Shown: in pieces, positions 11,140 to 20,900 of the stretch
How positions within the stretch are numbered: the first letter of the stretch is position 1
Layout: each line of letters starts with the position of its first letter
Assembly: GCA_026018925.1 (NCBI GenBank)
Contig: JAKSZU010000006.1
Span: 189,235,449-189,299,448 of the forward strand
Length of the DNA stretch: 64,000 bases
Source: Tupaia tana
Lineage: Eukaryota; Chordata; Mammalia; Scandentia; Tupaiidae
Direction: 5' to 3'
Notes under the pieces: model-generated
Told to the model about the DNA's origin: nothing
The model's database searches: none
The model's input: the letters and a program-made list of their open reading frames with translations, nothing else
Translations under genes and position numbers: made by a program

Positions 11140-11644
11140 AGCAATTTCTGATGGGCACATTGCAACTCAAAGACAATATTTAACTGTGGTCTTAATTTGC
11201 CTTTCCTTTATGATAAGGGATATTGGACATTATTTCTTATGCTTTTTGTCTGTTCATATGTCATTCTTGGAGAGTTGTACAGCTCATTTGCTCATCTTTT
11301 AATTGAATTGCTTAATTATTATTATTTATTATTATTGTTATTTATTTTTTGCAGGTGACCTGCTTTGAGTTCTCTGTATATTCTATCTGTATATTCTAGT
11401 TATCAGTCCCTTCTCTGAGGCAGTTTGCCAATATATTCTCCCATTCTCAGGGTTATTTCTTCACTCAAATGGTTGTTTCTTCTTTTGCTCTGCAGAAGCT
11501 TTTTAGCCTCATTTAATCCCACTTTCTAATTTCAATATTATTGCCTGTGTTTTGGGGGGCTTATTTATGAAGTTTTTGCCTATTTCCATGTCTCCAAAAA
11601 TCTCTTCTGTGTTTTTTGCCGGTAGTTTTATACTTTGAGATGTT
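11140..11644 (-). mobile_element. L1 5' part, inverted (twin-priming product)
   Basis: Antisense to L1 ORF2: GCTCTGCAGAAGCTTTTTAG, TTCTCCCATTCTCAGGG and CTGTGGTCTTAATTTGCC are classic reverse-strand L1 landmarks. It abuts at about 11644 a sense L1 segment that starts further downstream in ORF2, the standard layout of a 5'-inverted L1 insertion. Confidence 0.82.
11546..11618. repeat. Left arm of a 73-bp perfect inverted repeat
   Basis: From TGTGTTTTGGGGGGCTTATT to CTCTTCTGTGTTTTTTG. Its exact reverse complement is at 12503-12575. This arm sits inside the inverted L1 segment. Confidence 0.97.
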
Positions 11645-12235
11645 AGGAATACACTCAATTGGAAAAACACTTGCACATCCATGTTTATTGCAGCATTATT
11701 CACAATTGCTAAGACATGGAATCAACCAAAATGTCCAAGAACAGATGAATGGATTGAAAAAGTATGGCACATATACACTATGAAATACTACTAAGTCATT
11801 AAAAAATGAGAATCTGGAATTTGATTAAAAGTGGACAAATATGGAAAATTTAATGCTAAGTGAAGCAAGTCAGATTATGAGAGAGGCATTCTATATACTC
11901 ACTTAATATATACTGAATGTCTACATGCTATGGCAGAAACTGAAAGATTGGAAGGTATAAATATATAAGGAGAAACTGTGGATACTAGTGACAGTGTGGG
12001 AGAAATGTGGGCAATGGTGGGGGGGAGTGGTAGAGAGTGATGCAAGATGAAAATTTTAAAAAGGCAAAACGTTTAATTTACACAAAAATGGAAAATTATC
12101 TGTTGATAATAATGTGTATGGCAGTATTTTTGACTGAACTAACATGCAGTGTATTGATGCTGGGAAAATTTGATTTGTATGCTGCAAAGATGTACAGTGA
12201 TTAAATGTAAAAAATGAAATATAGAAAGAAAAAAA
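11645..12235 (+). mobile_element. L1 3' part (sense half of the twin-primed insertion)
   Basis: ORF2 C-terminal region (TTTATTGCAGCATTATTCAC, CACATATACACTATGAAATA, GCTAAGTGAAGCAAGTCAGA) followed by 3' UTR with TGTTGATAATAATGTGTATG and AAGATGTACAGTGATTAAAT, then an A-rich end. Confidence 0.85.
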
Positions 12236-12502
12236 GAATACTTCACAACATTTTTTGTGGCTACGCAATACTATATGACTAAGTTATGACCAAAGCATGT
12301 ATACAAAAATATAGCATGCTATTTCTGGGCAATGTTATTCAAATGAAGAAACTCATACCTGAAAGTAGAATGGGCATTTAGGAAGAGAAGGTAGGTGCAG
12401 ACCAAATGTATTTGAATTACTGATAGTCTTATTACTAATATGCTAGGGCAACCCCTAGAAATGATAGAAGAACAAAATAAAACTTAAACCCTTAAGAGTT
12501 CA

Positions 12503-12575
12503 CAAAAAACACAGAAGAGATTTTTGGAGACATGGAAATAGGCAAAAACTTCATAAATAAGCCCCCCAAAACACA
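12503..12575. repeat. Right arm of the 73-bp perfect inverted repeat
   Basis: Exact reverse complement of 11546-11618, in the L1 sense orientation. Its immediate flanks do not continue as L1 on either side in register with the left arm, so only these 73 bp were copied. Confidence 0.97.
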
Positions 12576-13038
12576 AATCAGAGATGACCTATTACCTCAA
12601 TGTCTATATAAGAGAAAAGAAAATTTGATTTTTATTCAACAATTGATATTTTGAGTTTGTCTTGTGTGAACAAAGCTTTTTAATACCTTTTGGATATTTA
12701 GTTTACTCTAGTCCCACTTATATAATTTTACTTTTATAATTCTATCCAAGAAATCATTGTCAAGACCAATGTGAAGGAGTTTTCCTTTCTCATAATTTCC
12801 AAGAATTTACAGTTTCAACTTTAACATACACATTTTTAACTAATGGTAATTTGATTTCTGTCTATTTTGTAAATAAGGGCCCAATTTCATTGTTTTACAT
12901 GTGAATACACAGTTTTCCATCATTTGTTGAATATTTTGTCTTTTCCCCATTGTGTATCTTTGTCTTTCTTGTCAATGAAGATTTGAGACTGCATGTGTGG
13001 GATTGTATCGGGGGTCTGCATTTTTTTCCTCTGAAATA

Positions 13039-13110
13039 TTAGGTTGTTGGGAAAGTCATGATCTATTTTTCTATGTTAAAATGGATCATGACTTTCCCGA
13101 TGACCCATTA
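13039..13110. mobile_element. Mariner-like MITE, second copy
   Basis: Arms TTAGGTTGTTGGGAAAGTCA tgat and, inverted, ATCATGACTTTCCCGATGAC ccatta, around a short AT-rich loop, with TA on both sides. Same family as 4905-4972. It lies inside an antisense L1. Confidence 0.78.
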
Positions 13111-13293
13111 TATATCTTCTGTTGTTCCAGTGCCATACTGTTTTAATTATTAATGTGTAATATATTTTAAAAACAGGCAGATGGATGCCTTTTTGCTCTA
13201 GATTTCTTTGTCTATTCAGAATATTTTCTAGTTCCATATGCTAAAATGACAAGTTTAGAAGATTCCATTGAATTAGTAGATCACATTGGTTAG

Positions 13294-13665
13294 TGTCTTA
13301 GTCCATTATTATATTCCTAAGAGAAATACCTGTGTCTGGCTGATTTATAAAAAGGAAGAAATTTATTAATTCATAATTCCAATGTCTATAAACTCCGCAA
13401 AGAACATTACTGAATGGCGGAAGGCCGAACTTTGAGCAGATAAGAGTGTTTGGTATCCACGTGGCCTCTGCCTGCAATACTCCAGAAGTCAGTCATGAGG
13501 TCCATGTCCTAATAATTTCATCATACCCAAAGGCTCCTCTCTGGGACATCATGAAGGGATTACGTTTCACTTCAATCCATAATACAACCAAAGTCCAAAA
13601 GGCCCACTAAGACCAGATTAAGAACAAGAACATTTTGAGGACAAGCCATTATCTAAACCAAAACA
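13294..13665 (-). mobile_element. MaLR-type LTR (MST/MLT1-like), antisense, solo
   Basis: Opens TGTCTTAGTCCATTATTATA, then TACCTGTGTCTGGCTGATTT ataaa, CTTCAATCCATAATACAACC and ends CTAAACCAAAACA: the reverse complement of a MaLR LTR. L1 sequence resumes on both sides, so it inserted into the L1. Confidence 0.82.
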
Positions 13666-14028
13666 GGAAGTATAGACAAATTAGCAATGTTGTTCTTGAA
13701 CCAAAACCATGAGATGTTTTCTGATTTATCTATTTTCAGTTTTTTAATAAATGATTTGTAGTTTTCAGTGTATTAGACTTTCCTTTCCTTGTTTAATTTA
13801 TCCTAAGTATTTTTTTCATTTGATGCTATTGAAAATGTGATTACATTTTAATATTCACTTTCACATAGTCCATTGTTACTATTGATATAAAGAAATACTG
13901 CTAGTTTATGTATGCCAGTTTGTTTATTTGTTCTACCAGTGTTTTAGTAGAACCTTTATGTTTTCTGCATTAAGTTCTTGCCATCTACAGAGATAATTTT
14001 ATTTATTCCTTTCCATTCTGAATGCCAT

Positions 14029-14059
<31 letters not shown>

Positions 14060-14435
14060 TTTTTGCATAATTCTTCTGATTAAGACTTCTAGTAGTATGT
14101 TCAACAGAACTGGCAAAAATGGGCATCCTTGTTTTGTTTCTGAGATTAAAGTAAAAACTTTCAGCTTTTCATTATCGAGTAAGACATTGGCTGTGTGTAG
14201 CATTATTATGTCAATGCTAATATCTTGTATATATAGTTTGCTGATAGTTTTTAATATGAAAGAATGTTGAGTTTTGTCAAGTGCTTAAGATATTTCTAAT
14301 TTAGGTAGAAAACAAGGAAATTATGGAAAGAAAAGTCATAAGTACACCACCATAAAAATATGCTAAAACCCTATACTCATTATCTAATAAACACAAATAA
14401 GAAAAGCAAATGCCAAGATATCAAAAAATATTTCT

Positions 14436-14515
14436 GGGCCAACTCATGCTGTGTTGGTTAAGACAGCTGGATCCCATATGACTCACTTATGGGTTGCATC
14501 TATATTCATCAGAGA
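14436..14515 (+). mobile_element. tRNA-derived SINE head fragment
   Basis: GGGCCAACTCATGCTGTGTT ggttaagacagctggatccc is a degenerate SINE head; the body is missing and L1 3' sequence follows directly. Confidence 0.5.
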
Positions 14516-14516
14516 T

Positions 14517-14835
14517 ATTGGTATATACTGAGTGTCCACACTTTTATGACTTAAACTGATTGACTAAAGGATATAGAAACAACAGTATATGGATGTAAAT
14601 ACCATATATAGTGTGTGTGAAAGAGTAGGGTCTGAGGAAGGACATTTAGAAGAAAAATAGGGAGGCAAAGCATTAATGGGACAAATAAATGTGGTATTAT
14701 CTGTTGAAGATATTTTATAGTTTTATCAACTGGAATAGGGAGAAGTGTTCACCTGTTGAAATATTCACTTTGTAAGCTAAATAATGTGATTTAAAAAAAC
14801 ATGACTGAATGTATAAAAGAAAATGAAATAAAAAA
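14517..14835 (+). mobile_element. L1 3' end (sense), short
   Basis: TATATACTGAGTGTCCACAC leads into 3' UTR with GTTCACCTGTTGAAATATTC and TGACTGAATGTATAAAAGAA then an A-rich tail. The motif GTTCACCTGTTGAAATATTC recurs antisense at about 45716-45756. Confidence 0.78.
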
Positions 14836-14978
14836 ATGTAAAAAAATTTTTAAAATAAAAAGAAAACAAAACAAAAAAAAGAACAGATCCCTGAAATAAA
14901 CCCCAAAGCTTACAGCCAACTGATTTTTTACAAAGGATATCAGTCAATCCATTGGGAAAAGGAAAACCTCTTTAGAAA

Positions 14979-15272
14979 ATGGTGCTGGAAAAACTGGGTA
15001 TCCACCTGCAGAAAGATAAAACTGAATCTCAATCTTTTACCATTAATAAAAATAACTCAAAATGGATCAAAGATATGAACCTAAGACCTCAAAATATAAA
15101 ACTACTGGTGGAAAATACTGGGGAAACTCTAGGAGACATTAGGGTAGTCAAACACTTCTTAAATAAGACTACTAAAACACAGACAATATTCCCTAAAATA
15201 GACAAGTGCAACTATATCAGACTAAGAAGTTTCTGCACAGCAAAGGACATGGTAACAAGTGTGAGCCGATAA
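14979..15272 (+). pseudogene. L1 ORF2 remnant, reverse transcriptase protein C-terminal part
   Basis: The 97-codon open stretch contains SKWIKDMNLRPQNIK, GETLGDIRVVKHFLNKT and [10 protein letters not shown], the usual L1 ORF2 order downstream of the RT domain. A stop follows the SVSR residues. It is a decayed piece with no RT or endonuclease domain, so not functional. Confidence 0.85.
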
Positions 15273-15733
15273 CCCTCAGAATGGGAAAATATTTTTGTAA
15301 AATATGCCTCAGACAAGGGACTGATAACCAGAACACACAGGGAACTCAAGTGTCTTACTCCAAAAAAAAATAATTAACCCAATTAAAAGATGGGAAAATG
15401 AGCTGAACAAAAATCTCTCTAAGGAAGACATATGAACAGCCAAAAAACATATGAGGAAATGTTCATCAAACCCTTATCATAAGGGAGATGCAGATTAAAA
15501 CCACAATGAGATACCACCTAACCCCTGTCAGAATGGCGAAGATTAAACATACAAGAAGTGATAAATGTTGACAGGGATGTGGTGAAAAGGGAACTCTCCT
15601 AGCTTCTTGGTGGGAATGTAAACTGCTTCAGCAACTGTGGAGAGCAATATGGAGGTTCCCCAAAGATCTACAAATAGAACTACCATTTGATCCAGCAATC
15701 ACTCTTCTCGGTATCTATCCAAAGGACAGGAGA

Positions 15734-16066
15734 ATGCTCAGTCAGAAAATCACTTGCACATTAATGTTTATTGCAGAATTATTCATGATCGCTAAGACAT
15801 GGAACCAACCCAAATGTTCACAAATAGATAAATGGATTGAAAAAATGTGGTACATATACTCTATGGAAAGCTATTCAGCCATCAAAAACAACAAGACCCT
15901 GGCATTTGGTAGAAAGTGGTTGGATATGGAGAATCTATTGCTGAGAAAAGCAAGCCAAGATATGAAAAAAAGATATTTTATTTATCCACTTAATATATAC
16001 CGACTATCCACACTTTATGGTAGAGATACAAATATTGGAGGGCATGAAAGCAATGAAAATAGTTAA
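15734..16066 (+). pseudogene. L1 ORF2 C-terminal remnant
   Basis: Contains TLMFIAELFMIAKTWNQPKC, WIEKMWYIYSMESYSAIKNN and a tail with YPLNIYRLSTLY. The first parts match the known L1 ORF2 C-terminus; the last ~25 residues extend beyond what I know of primate L1 and recur in the L1 at 44524. Confidence 0.85.
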
Positions 16067-16443
16067 GGACACTGAAGACAGTGTGGAATGGGGCAGGAGA
16101 AATGAAGACTACAAAGAAGAGAATAAGAGAACAAACAGAGAGGCACGACATTAGTGGGACACAGAAATGGTTTATTACCTGTTGATGATAGTATGTATTG
16201 TATTCTCAACTGGACTGGTCTGAGAATTATTTCATGTTGGGTAAAATTTTTTTACAAGCAAAATGACATATAGAGATTGAATTTTTAAAAAATAATGATA
16301 ATTATAATAATCTGAAAAAATGATGAAAACCTATTTGATGATGATGATGTAGATAGTAATGTCTTTGTCTTGACTGAAATGCAAGATATTCCTTTTGGAA
16401 AAAGAAATGTAATACACTGTAAAGATATATGTAATTCAATGTA

Positions 16444-16735
16444 ATATAAACAAGATTATGATGGGACCAGCAGTTAGTGTAATGGCTATGTCGCTAAACT
16501 CCCATGTAGCTGACCGCGGTTCAAGTCCCAGACCCGGTGGCTTAAACTCATGCTGGGCACGTGTGCGTGAGTGCCCAAGATCTTGAGAGGAGAAAGGAGG
16601 AGAAGGGATTGCAGCATGGCCATCCCCCCTGGGGGGGGGGTGATTTCTATCTCTCTTTCTCTCTCTTTCTGGCGAGCGCACACGCCCTATAGCAAAAACC
16701 TCTCGAAAAAACAAATATATAAACAAGATTATGAT
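16444..16735 (+). mobile_element. tRNA-derived SINE, family A, in an L1 3' UTR
   Basis: Element about 16463-16716 between 19-bp repeats ATATAAACAAGATTATGAT. A box TAGTGTAATGG and B-box-like GGTTCAAGTCC are intact. A ten-G run (about 16631-16640) replaces the usual CCCCCCTGGGGGG junction. Confidence 0.97.
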
Positions 16736-16939
16736 AATGATACATTTTTAAAAAGTCAACATAAAAGGTTAAATGTTGATTATAATGCTTATGGTAATGT
16801 CTTTGGACTAATAAGTGTATTAATTATGGCAAAATTTACTTGGTATGTCATAATGATAAACAGTGTTTGAATGTATAAAATAAAATTTAAAAAAGAACAT
16901 ACACTTTCTAAAGTTTCTACTAGCAACTTTTACTGAATA

Positions 16940-17230
16940 TCATGCATATAATTTTTTTTTTTTGAGGAGGTTTTCACTATAGGGTGTGAGCGCTCACCAG
17001 AAAAAGAGAGAGAGACAGAGAGACAGAAAGCAAGAAATCAACCCCCAGGGGGGATGGCCATGCTGCAATCCTTTCTACTCTATTCTCCTCTCGGATCTTG
17101 GGCACGCACGCACATGCTCCCGGTGTGAGTTTAAGCCACCAGGTCCAGGAGTCGAACCACAGTCGACTACATGGGAGTCCAGTGACATAGTCACTACGCT
17201 AACTGTTGGTCCCTCATGTATATAAATTTT
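16940..17230 (-). mobile_element. tRNA-derived SINE, family A
   Basis: Element about 16957-17213 flanked by near-identical repeats TCATGCATATAATTTTT and TCATGTATATAAATTTT. Convergent with the SINE at 16463, about 240 bp away. Confidence 0.94.
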
Positions 17231-17297
17231 CATCACTAAATTTTTTGGTAAGAAAAAGCATAAGTCAAAACTTAATTTAAAGATGATACCAACAAGA

Positions 17298-17574
17298 ATT
17301 TGATGTCAAGGGACCAGCAGGGGTGTAATAGTTACGTCACTGAACTCCCACATGACTGACCATGTTTTGAGTCCCCGACCCGGGAGCTTGAAACTCACGC
17401 AGGGTGCATGTGTGCATGTGCGTGTGTGCCCAAATCCTGACACTTTAATGTAGGAGAAGAAGATATTATGGCATGGCCATTCCCCCTGGGGAATGATTTC
17501 TCACTTTTTGTCTGTCTGTCAAGCACACACATTCTATAACAAAAATCTTTTCCCCAAAAAAAATCTGATGTCAA
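17298..17574 (+). mobile_element. tRNA-derived SINE, family A
   Basis: Element about 17310-17562 flanked by ATTTGATGTCAA and ATCTGATGTCAA. Head GGACCAGCAGGGGTGTAATA, end CATTCTATAACAAAAATC. Confidence 0.93.
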
Positions 17575-18266
17575 AATGTTTACAAGATTCAAATTCATCC
17601 AAAATTGATTTCTAACAGGAATTATGATCAGGTCTAAGTTTATTTGATATTAAGTAACAGGTACTACACTTGAAAATATTCAAAGTAATCAAAGGTAGTT
17701 TTTTTCATGTTGATACCAGTAGTGTAACCTTTAAAAAAATTCCTTAGTACAAAATATGTTCAGTATACTATGAAATCAATAAATGAGGCTTAACCAAATA
17801 TGAGGTTTTCTAGTTTGAAGACCATCATCTGCTGTCACAACCTAGAGTAATTCTGATGAATAGGTAGGAGGGATGTTTTGAATCTGAACAAAAGGTAATT
17901 TATATATCATGTCTTGCCCCTGCCGAAGGGAGAAGAGATAGAGTACCAGGAGGGAAATGGCTGTGGATTGAGAAAGGACAGACAAATAAAAGCAGGATTC
18001 CATGGACCCCGTGTCTCTACTAGAGAACTCCATGACCAGAGCAGTTCTGTGCTCATCTTTTTACGCGGGAGGCAAAGTCATGGAGCACCTGGTAGTTCTA
18101 AACAAGCCTCTCTTGGCCTTCTCTGGCTGACGCTGATAGGTTTCATCTATCTATAAAGCCCGAAAGTAGATTATGTCTTTGTTCAGAGCTTTTGCAAGCC
18201 CTGCTGTGATAGCACAAAACTGTATCTACTTTAAGGTGTTCCCTGCCATGTCACATGGTTGTGTAC
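17575..18266. other. Unassigned sequence with a less AT-rich core
   Basis: The 17900-18170 part is visibly richer in G and C than its surroundings and holds an 80-codon open stretch with no recognisable domain. It could be single-copy sequence or an old LTR I do not know. There is no evidence for a gene. Confidence 0.35.
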
Positions 18267-18568
18267 AAAGCCAATTCTAGTCTTGGGAACCAGCAGTTAG
18301 CGTAATGGCTATGTCGCTGGACTCCCATGTAGTCGACCGCGTTTCGCATCCCGGACCCGGTGGCTTAAAACTCACGCCGGGCGCGTGTGCGTGCGTGCCC
18401 AAGATCCAGAGAGGAGAATGGAGGAGAAGGGATTGTCGCGTGACCATACCCCCTGGGGAGGTGATTTCTTGCTTTCTGTCTCTATGCCTCTCTCTGTCTG
18501 GCGAGCGCACGCGCCCTATAGCAAAAATCTCTCCAAAAAAAAATAAATAAAAAGCCAATTCTAGTCTT
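18267..18568 (+). mobile_element. tRNA-derived SINE, family A, young-looking
   Basis: Element about 18285-18550 between 18-bp perfect repeats AAAGCCAATTCTAGTCTT. High CpG retention (CGCCGGGCGCGTGTGCGTGC) and an intact end GCCCTATAGCAAAAATCTCT point to a recent insertion. Confidence 0.97.
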
Positions 18569-18660
18569 CTTTGAGAGCAATTTTGTACCAACGCTATGTT
18601 CAGTAACATATTGGTAGCTTAAAACTGACTGTGGTCAAAGTATTAGTGCCATGAAAATCA

Positions 18661-19083
18661 GTACATATTCAATACTTTTACTTTTTTCAATTTGGGTACT
18701 TTCTTTTTTTTCTTGTATTATTGGTTTTGGCTAAGATTTCCAGTAGTATGCTGAATAGATTTGGTGAAAGAGTATAACTGTACCTTGTTCCTCATCTTAG
18801 AGGAAAAAAGTTTTGCTTAACTTCATTGAGTATAATGTTAGTTTGGGACTTCATAAGTGGTCTTAACTATGTTGTAATTTTCTTTGATTCTGGTTTTTGA
18901 CTGTTTTCATCATGAAAGTGTGTTGAATTCTGTCGAATGCTTTTTCTGCATTGAGACTTTTTGTTCTATCAAAGTAGTAGATGATATTGAAAGATTTGAT
19001 ATTTTGATCATCCATTTTCACATAATTTAGTCTTTGTAGATTGTATGTTTATAGAAATTTGTCCATTTCTTCCAGGTTATTGT
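18661..19083 (-). mobile_element. L1 ORF2 fragment (antisense), first part
   Basis: GCTAAGATTTCCAGTAGTAT, AATGCTTTTTCTGCATTGAG and AATTTGTCCATTTCTTCCAG are antisense ORF2 landmarks. The match stops abruptly near 19083 and resumes near 19620. Confidence 0.8.
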
Positions 19084-19619
19084 AAAGTAAACTTTATCTA
19101 GGAAAGAAATTACTCTATACAAAATTGTATAATAAGGACCAGAGAATTAACAAAAACAGAGGTTATCTGATCCGCCTGTTTGTCATCAATGATCATTCTT
19201 TATTGATTATTCCTATATAGTTGACTTTCCTAACATATTCTTTCTAAAGATAATTCCAGGTCTGTAGTCTTCCTTAAAGTGACAACACACCCTGCTGAAT
19301 GACTATTACTGTCAAGTAGTTTCAAGCAGTCTTTGCTATTGAACTTTTACTCAGTCTTGTCCTTTACCCCATTTCCACAAATCCACCTGTGTTATCTTTT
19401 TCCAATGTAAACTCTTTCAGCCTAACTTATATGTATTGTAATTCTTTTATTAATATAAATGATTCTAACTTTTTTAGAGTTGGTGGACATGCTGGCATTC
19501 CCATCTGGCCATGCTGCTCATAGGTCTGACTGCATCACAATTTGATTCTTTGTGCTAACTTTGTAAGACCAAATCAGTTCTTTCTAAGTTTTAGTATTCA
19601 ATTGATCTTTTTGAATTTG
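19084..19619. mobile_element. Unidentified ~535-bp insert within L1
   Basis: Sequence starting TGTAAAGTAAACTTTATC sits between two blocks of a single antisense L1. It has no open frame and no proviral interior. Its size and TG start would suit a solo LTR, but I cannot place it in a family, and deletion plus recombination is also possible. Confidence 0.45.
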
Positions 19620-20012
19620 ACATTATCCAGTTTGTTGGTGTGTCATGGTTCATAGTAATTTCTTATGATTCTTTTAAATATCTGTGATATAGGTGGTAAT
19701 GTTTCCTTTTTTATTTCTTATTTTCTTTGAGACTTTTGTTCCTTAACTATTAATAGTTTACCGATCTTGTTCATCTTTTTTAAAATGACAGAGTTTTTCT
19801 ATTCTTTACTTTATTTCTTTTCCAATAATTATTATTTCTGTGTGTGTGCGTGTGTGTGTGTGCACGCACTAACTTGGGTTTAACTTTATTCTTATCTTCC
19901 AATTTCTTAAGGTGTAACATTAGGCTCTTTTAGATATTTCTTATGTTTTAGTGTTGTTTACTACTGCATCCTTCCTTTCTAATACTACCTTTGCTGCATC
20001 CATATGTTCAGT
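19620..20012 (-). mobile_element. L1 ORF2 fragment (antisense), second part
   Basis: TCCAGTTTGTTGGTGTGTC, TATCTGTGATATAGGTGGTA and CCGATCTTGTTCATCTTTTT continue the upstream L1. A (TG)n run lies at about 19838-19868. Confidence 0.75.
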
Positions 20013-20019
20013 ACGTTGA

Positions 20020-20170
20020 AAATTTCAGCCCATTCCCTTCTGTCCTGTAATCTTTCCACTGAGAAATCCACAGATAATCTTATATAAATTCCTCTGACCT
20101 GATGAGCTGCTTTTCTCTTATTTCTTACAAGAGATTTTCTTTGTCTTTGACTGAGTCAGTTCATCATAAT
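20020..20170 (-). mobile_element. Ancient L1M segment (antisense), left of an LTR
   Basis: CATTCCCTTCTGTCCTGTAATC, CACTGAGAAATCCACAGATAATC and TTTTCTTTGTCTTTGACTG resemble a common L1M segment. It continues beyond the MaLR LTR. Confidence 0.6.
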
Positions 20171-20562
20171 GTGGTTTCTATGGTTAGAATGTTTTCCCCA
20201 CTAAACTCCTGCTGGAATTCAATTGTCACTATATCAGTATTAAGAGGTGAGACCTTTAAAGAGATGATTATACCATGGGGGCTCTGATCTCATAAAAGGA
20301 TTATTATCATCATCAGAAGAGTGAGTTCTTTATAAAAAGTAAGTTTGGTTCCCTCTTGTTCTTTCTTGCTCACCTTCCTTTTACCCTTCCACCATTAGAA
20401 GACATGGCAAAAATGCCCTCTGCACATACTGGAGACTTGATACTGAACTTACCAATCTCCAAAACTGTGAGGAAAGAAATTATTGTTCTTCATATATTAC
20501 CCAGTCTCAGTATTTTGTTATAACAACACACACACACACACAAATGCAAATTAAGACAGTAT
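20171..20562 (+). mobile_element. MaLR-type LTR (MLT1/MST-like), solo
   Basis: TGGTTTCTATGGTTAGAATG, AAGAGGTGAGACCTTTAAAG, TTTTACCCTTCCACCATTAG, CCAAAACTGTGAGGAAAGAAA and ATATTACCCAGTCTCAGTAT are MaLR LTR blocks in order. A (CA)n run sits near the 3' end (about 20525-20541). L1M sequence resumes just downstream. Confidence 0.8.
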
Positions 20563-20900
20563 CTTAGTGTAGGCCACTTGGGTGTATCTTATTTGGAAGA
20601 TTATGAGATTTTCAAACTAGAATGTTCATATTCTTCTTCAGATTTAGGCCATTTTTTAATTTTGGTAACTATTTCTTCAAATGAAGTCACCCCTCCCTTT
20701 TTTTTTTTTTTTTTTTTTTTTCCATTCTGCTTCTTCTGGAATACCCACTAGGTGAATATTAGTCTATTGATGATGCCCCTCCAGAAGTGAGATTAAACTT
20801 TATGGTCAACCATATGGGATCCAGCTCACTTAACCACTAAGCCACAAGGCCAGCCTCACTAGATATGATTATTGCCACTGTTCTTTTTCTTATATTCTAT
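20563..20900 (-). mobile_element. Ancient L1M segment (antisense), right of the LTR
   Basis: CTTAGTGTAGGCCACTTGGG, TTTGGTAACTATTTCTTCAA and TCTTCTGGAATACCCACTAG continue the L1M at 20020-20170. It contains a T-rich run (about 20698-20720) and a SINE fragment. Confidence 0.6.
20780..20868 (-). mobile_element. tRNA-derived SINE head fragment, family B-like
   Basis: TATGGTCAACCATATGGGAT ccagctcacttaaccactaa gccacaaggccagcc is an antisense SINE head without the body. Confidence 0.65.

Larger units (their letters stand above)
12600..14300 (-). mobile_element. Older L1 ORF2 fragment (antisense), host to two insertions
   Basis: Reverse-strand L1 landmarks in order: AACAAAGCTTTTTAATACC, ATTGTCAAGACCAATGTG, GTGCCATACTGTTTTAATTA, ATTTGTAGTTTTCAGTGTAT, TATGTTCAACAGAACTGGC, AATGGGCATCCTTGTTTTG. 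It is interrupted by a MITE (13039-13110) and a MaLR LTR (13294-13665), and carries an (ATTT)n expansion at about 14026-14064. Confidence 0.85.
14880..16885 (+). mobile_element. L1, 5'-truncated, with repeated 3'-end modules
   Basis: ORF2 3' region from CAACTGATTTTTTACAAAGG through GATACCACCTAACCCCTGTC and GGTACATATACTCTATGGAA, then a 3' UTR holding three related modules (about 16160-16300, 16318-16441 and 16765-16885), each with a TTGATGAT...ATGTCTTTG-type core and an AATGTA(A)TA(T)AAA end. A SINE separates modules two and three. Confidence 0.85.

Noticed and set aside
15734-16066. 110-codon open frame as a possible host gene
   Set aside because: Its sequence is the C-terminal part of L1 ORF2, inside a truncated L1.
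16436-16726. Repeated open frames with related peptides (PPGGMA, SLLLHSPLGILGTHAH, EFKPPGPG) across the window
   Set aside because: They are translations of family A SINE copies in various frames and strands; similarity comes from the repeat, not from a protein family.
17914-18156. 80-codon open frame as a possible small gene
   Set aside because: No recognisable domain, and codon content follows the local base composition. Kept only as a finding for conservation checking.
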